The notes beneath the pieces were generated by a model that was not told the origin of the DNA, searched no databases, and saw only the letters and a program-made list of their open reading frames with translations. This document shows, one piece after another, positions 6,295 through 9,126 of a stretch of 9,126 nt of DNA. The position numbers were made by a program, and so were the translations under genes. Origin of the DNA: Betaproteobacteria bacterium (GTDB lineage: Bacteria > Pseudomonadota > Gammaproteobacteria > Burkholderiales > Burkholderiaceae_C). The stretch is from NCBI GenBank assembly GCA_009923895.1, contig RFSP01000060.1, forward strand, positions 1-9,126. The letters run 5' to 3'. How positions within the stretch are numbered: position 1 is the stretch's first letter; every line of letters begins with the position of its first letter.

Positions 6295-6756
6295 GTGGCA
6301 GGACTTTATTTTGAAGAATTCGAAGTGGGACGTGTCTTCAAGCACGCCATCACGCGCACGGTCACCGAGATGGACAACACGCTCTTTTCTCTGATGACCA
6401 TGAACCCACAGCCCTTGCACCTGGATGCAGAGTTTTCTGCACAAACCGAGTTTGGCCAGCGCTTGGTCAACAGTTTGTTCACCTTGGGCTTGGTGATTGG
6501 CATCACGGTGGTGGACACCACCTTGGGGACCACCATCGGCAATCTGGGCATGAGCGATATCAAATTCCCCAAACCGGTGTTCCACGGCGACACGCTGCGG
6601 GTAGAGACCGAAATCATTTCCAAACGCCCCAGCAAGTCTCGCCCGAACGCGGGGATTGTGGAGTTTGAGCATCGGGGTATCAACCAGCGTGGGGAGTTGG
6701 TGTGTGTGTGCCGACGCTCGGGCTTTATGAAGGCCAAACCAACCGGCCATGCGTGA
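6295..6756 (+). CDS. MaoC-like hydratase (hot-dog fold), RipB/Ich-like
   Basis: A 153-residue single hot-dog domain of the MaoC/R-specific enoyl-CoA hydratase family, expected to add water to (or remove it from) a short acyl-CoA in the cytoplasm. Landmarks are YFEEFEVGRVFKHA (5-18), TEMDNTLFSLMTMNPQPLHLD (24-44) and the strand FPKPVFHGDTLRVETEI, typical of the fold. In PhaJ-type hydratases the active-site block is G-D-x-N-P-x-H; aligning on Pro-Leu-His42 places Asn37 where the catalytic Asp would be. His42 is kept. The start is GTG at 6295 with AAGGAA five bases upstream; no in-frame ATG gives a full domain. The stop overlaps the next gene by 8 bases, which ties it to the CoA-transferase. Family call is firm. 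Mesaconyl- or itaconyl-CoA-type hydration is inferred from context only. Confidence 0.9.
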   Translation: MAGLYFEEFEVGRVFKHAITRTVTEMDNTLFSLMTMNPQPLHLDAEFSAQTEFGQRLVNSLFTLGLVIGITVVDTTLGTTIGNLGMSDIKFPKPVFHGDTLRVETEIISKRPSKSRPNAGIVEFEHRGINQRGELVCVCRRSGFMKAKPTGHA

Positions 6757-8011
6757 GATCGACGCCGAGGCCCTGGACCTCAGCGAGTTTGTTCGCCCGG
6801 GTGACCTGGTGATGTGGGGGCACGGGACTTCTGAGCCCCTGACCCTCACAGAAGCCTTGTTGGCCCAACGGCACTCGATAGGGAATTTCAGGGCCTTTGT
6901 TGGCGTGACCTACTCTCAATCGCTCAAGCCGGAGCAGGCCGATGCCGTGACTTTCTTGAGCTATGGCGCCTTGGGATCGGCTCAAGCATTGCATGCGAAG
7001 GGAGCGCTCGATGTCATGCCAGGCCACTTGTCCTTGCTGCCCGACCTGATTGAGCAAGGACGGTTGAGCCCAGATGTGGTGCTGATGCAGCTCAGCACGC
7101 CGGACGATCGCGGGCTGCACAGCCCCGGCCTGTCACATGACTACCTGGCCGTGGCCGCACGTCATGCGCGCACCGTGATTGCCGAGGTCAACTCGCAAAT
7201 CCCGTGGACCCATTGCGACGACGCCTTTGCGGGCTTGCGCATCGATGCGGTGGTTCACAGTTCGCGCCCCCCCCTCTGTGTGCCCGATGCACAGCCTTCG
7301 GCCATTGAGCAACAAATCGCAGCGCGGGTGGTTGAACTCATTCCCGATCGGGCTGTGCTGCAGACGGGCATCGGCGCTTTGCCTTCGGCCATATTGCGAT
7401 CCTTGACCCATCATCGGGATCTGGGTCTGCACAGTGGACTGGCCGGAGACGGCGTGTTGGACTTGATAGAAGCCGGTGCGATGACCAATGCGCACAAGTC
7501 CATCGACCCGGGCATCTCTGTGTGCGGCCTGTTGGCAGGCACCCAGCGTTTGTATGCACATGTGCATCGCAATCCCGCATGGCGCTTGAGACCGCTGCGT
7601 TACACGCACGCCGCAGATGTCTTGGCGCGCATTGACGGTTTGCATGCGCTGAATTCCGCCTTGGAGGTGGATTTGACCGGTCAGGTCAATGCCGAGGTGG
7701 TGGGGTCTCGTTATGTGGGCGCGGTCGGGGGTCAGGTGGACTTTGTCCGCGGTGCCCAGCGCAGCCGCGGTGGAAGGGCCATTACCGCATTGCCTTCAAC
7801 GGCCTCGGGGGGGCGCATCAGCCGCATCGTGGCCCAACTGCCGGCGGGGGTGGTGACCACGGCGCGCAGCGATGCCGATGTCTTCGTCACCGAATGGGGT
7901 GTGGCCGATCTGCGGGGGCAGACGCTCAAGGAGCGGGCCCGACGAATGATCGCCATCGCCCATCCAGATCACCGCGAGTCACTCGCTCAAGCGGCTCATG
8001 CATGGGCCTGA
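6749..8011 (+). CDS. Class I CoA-transferase (acetyl-CoA hydrolase / 4-hydroxybutyrate CoA-transferase family), Cat1/RipA-like
   Basis: A 420-residue protein with both halves of the family. The N-terminal half has FVRPGDLVMWGHGTSEPLTL (14-33) and VVLMQLSTPDDRG (110-122). The C-terminal half has VLQTGIGALPSAIL (203-216), NSALEVDLTGQVNAE (302-316), VGAVGGQVDFVRGA (323-336) and FVTEWGVADLRGQTLKERA (379-397). Such enzymes move CoA between a donor such as acetyl- or succinyl-CoA and a carboxylic acid, through a glutamyl-CoA intermediate. The usual block around that glutamate is H-S/T-E-M-x-x-D-G; here it reads HSGLAGDG, with Gly230 (codon GGA, 7436-7438) at the expected Glu. This may mark a distinct subfamily using another residue, or an altered activity. 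It overlaps the MaoC gene by 8 bases and precedes the acyl-CoA dehydrogenase by 29 bp, so it probably activates the imported acid. Confidence 0.9.
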   Translation: MREIDAEALDLSEFVRPGDLVMWGHGTSEPLTLTEALLAQRHSIGNFRAFVGVTYSQSLKPEQADAVTFLSYGALGSAQALHAKGALDVMPGHLSLLPDLIEQGRLSPDVVLMQLSTPDDRGLHSPGLSHDYLAVAARHARTVIAEVNSQIPWTHCDDAFAGLRIDAVVHSSRPPLCVPDAQPSAIEQQIAARVVELIPDRAVLQTGIGALPSAILRSLTHHRDLGLHSGLAGDGVLDLIEAGAMTNAHKSIDPGISVCGLLAGTQRLYAHVHRNPAWRLRPLRYTHAADVLARIDGLHALNSALEVDLTGQVNAEVVGSRYVGAVGGQVDFVRGAQRSRGGRAITALPSTASGGRISRIVAQLPAGVVTTARSDADVFVTEWGVADLRGQTLKERARRMIAIAHPDHRESLAQAAHAWA

Positions 8012-8040
8012 GCTTTTGAACCTGTAGGAGCATTGAGACC

Positions 8041-9126
8041 ATGGAATTTGCATTCACGCCCGAACAAGAACGCATCCGTGAGGCCGTTCAAAAGATCTGT
8101 GAAAAATTTGACGATGCCTACTGGCTCAAAAAGGACCGCGAGGGCGGGTTCCCCAGTGATTTTCATGCGGCCTTTGCGCAGGCCGGATGGCTGGGCATTT
8201 GCATTCCTCAGGAGTATGGAGGCTCGGGGCTGGGCGTGACTGAAGCGGCCATCATGATGGAAACCATCAGTGAATCGGGTGCGGGCATGTCGGGTTGCTC
8301 GGCCTTGCATCTGAACATCTTCGGGTTGACGCCCGTGGTGGTCTACGGGACTGAAGAGCAAAAACGTCGGATGTTGCCGCCGCTGCTGGCCGGCAAAGAA
8401 CGGGCCTGTTTTGTGGTGACTGAGCCGGGGGTGGGCTTGAACACCACCCAGCTGAAAACCAAGGCAGAGCGTCAAGGAGACCACTATGTGCTCAACGGAG
8501 CCAAAGTGTGGATTTCTACGGCCCAAGTGGCTGAGAAGATGCTCATTCTTGCGCGCACCACGCCGTTGGACCAGGTGAAGTCTCCCAAGCACGGCCTGAG
8601 CTTGTTCTACACCGATTTGGATCGCAAGCACATTGAGGTGCGTGAGATCGACAAGATGGGACGCAAGGCGATCGATTCCAATCAGTTTTTCATCGACAAC
8701 CTGCGCGTGCCGGTGGAAGACCGCATCGGTGAAGAAGGTCGGGGCTTCGAGTACATCCTTGACGGCATGAACCCAGAGCGCATTCTTGTGGCGGCAGAGG
8801 CCATTGGTCTGGGACGGGCGGCTCTGCGCAAGGCCACGCAATACGCCAAGGAACGCGTGGTGTTCAACCGACCCATCGGCAAGAACCAAGGCATTCAACA
8901 CCCGTTGGCCAAGAACTGGATCGAGCTGGAAGCCGCTTGGCTGTTAACACTCCAAGCCGCGTGGAAGTTTGATCACAAATTGCCCAGTGGGGCCGCTGCC
9001 AACGCCGCCAAATACCTGGCGGCCGAGGCGGGATTTCACGCTTGCGAGACAGCCATGCTCAGCCATGGTGGCATGGGATACGCCAAGGAATTTCATGTGG
9101 AGCGCTACCTGCGGGAAGTGATGATT
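8041..9126 (+). CDS. Acyl-CoA dehydrogenase (3' end beyond the window)
   Basis: The first 362 codons of a flavin-dependent acyl-CoA dehydrogenase; the family is usually 380-400 residues, so only the last few dozen are missing. The N-terminal helical domain (1-120) includes GWLGICIPQEYGGSGLG. The middle beta domain has FVVTEPGVGLNTTQLKT (124-140) and YVLNGAKVWISTA (149-161), the FAD and substrate contacts. The C-terminal helical domain has RVVFNRPIGKNQGIQHPLA (272-290) and SHGGMGYAKEF (341-351). Glu247 in NPERILVAAEA sits at the place of the helix-G catalytic base of isovaleryl-CoA and long-chain dehydrogenases, suggesting a branched or unusual acyl-CoA. The alternative Glu site near the C-terminus is outside the window. 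GGAG lies about 11 bases before the ATG. It would introduce the double bond later hydrated by the MaoC enzyme; an electron-transfer flavoprotein would be the partner. Confidence 0.94.
   Translation, partial: MEFAFTPEQERIREAVQKICEKFDDAYWLKKDREGGFPSDFHAAFAQAGWLGICIPQEYGGSGLGVTEAAIMMETISESGAGMSGCSALHLNIFGLTPVVVYGTEEQKRRMLPPLLAGKERACFVVTEPGVGLNTTQLKTKAERQGDHYVLNGAKVWISTAQVAEKMLILARTTPLDQVKSPKHGLSLFYTDLDRKHIEVREIDKMGRKAIDSNQFFIDNLRVPVEDRIGEEGRGFEYILDGMNPERILVAAEAIGLGRAALRKATQYAKERVVFNRPIGKNQGIQHPLAKNWIELEAAWLLTLQAAWKFDHKLPSGAAANAAKYLAAEAGFHACETAMLSHGGMGYAKEFHVERYLREVMI

Overview
The window reads as a chromosomal segment of a moderately GC-rich betaproteobacterium, probably Burkholderiales and perhaps Comamonadaceae. 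That placement is an inference from gene content and protein style (TRAP transporter with DctP proteins, MaoC and CoA-transferase genes under an IclR regulator); nothing here is a decisive taxonomic marker.

Region 1 (1-878) is the edge of an integrated element. The N-terminal 173 codons of a P4-type tyrosine integrase run leftward off the window (519 to 1, minus strand). Just upstream of it lies an intact tRNA-Ser(UGA) gene with an encoded CCA end, followed by a strong intrinsic terminator. The integrase therefore sits immediately past the 3' end of the tRNA, the usual layout for an island inserted into a tRNA 3' end; the island body would lie to the left and is not visible. Immediately upstream of the intact tRNA is a ruined second tRNA-Ser. 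Its 5' half is nearly identical to the intact gene. It is split between the second and third anticodon bases by a 56-bp block that begins with a 37-base near-perfect hairpin. Only nine more tRNA bases follow the block before the similarity ends. This is the most unusual structure in the window.

Region 2 (917-1306) is one small MAPEG-family membrane protein gene on the plus strand, with no evident link to its neighbours.

Region 3 (1394-9126) looks like one co-directional catabolic operon. A 37-bp interrupted palindrome lies directly before an IclR-family regulator gene. After 25 bp come the small and large membrane subunits of a TRAP transporter (DctQ, DctM), then two tandem, paralogous DctP-type periplasmic binding proteins, then a MaoC-like hydratase, a class I (acetyl-CoA hydrolase/transferase family) CoA-transferase, and an acyl-CoA dehydrogenase cut by the window end. 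Gene ends overlap or are separated by less than 50 bp. The logic is import of a small organic acid, activation by CoA transfer, alpha-beta desaturation, then hydration. This resembles the Rip/Ict-Ich itaconate-type pathways, with a C-C lyase expected beyond the right edge; the substrate is not determined by the sequence. Two enzymes carry substitutions at positions normally considered catalytic (MaoC Asp to Asn, CoA-transferase Glu to Gly). No CRISPR array, transposase gene, rRNA or convincing riboswitch was seen.
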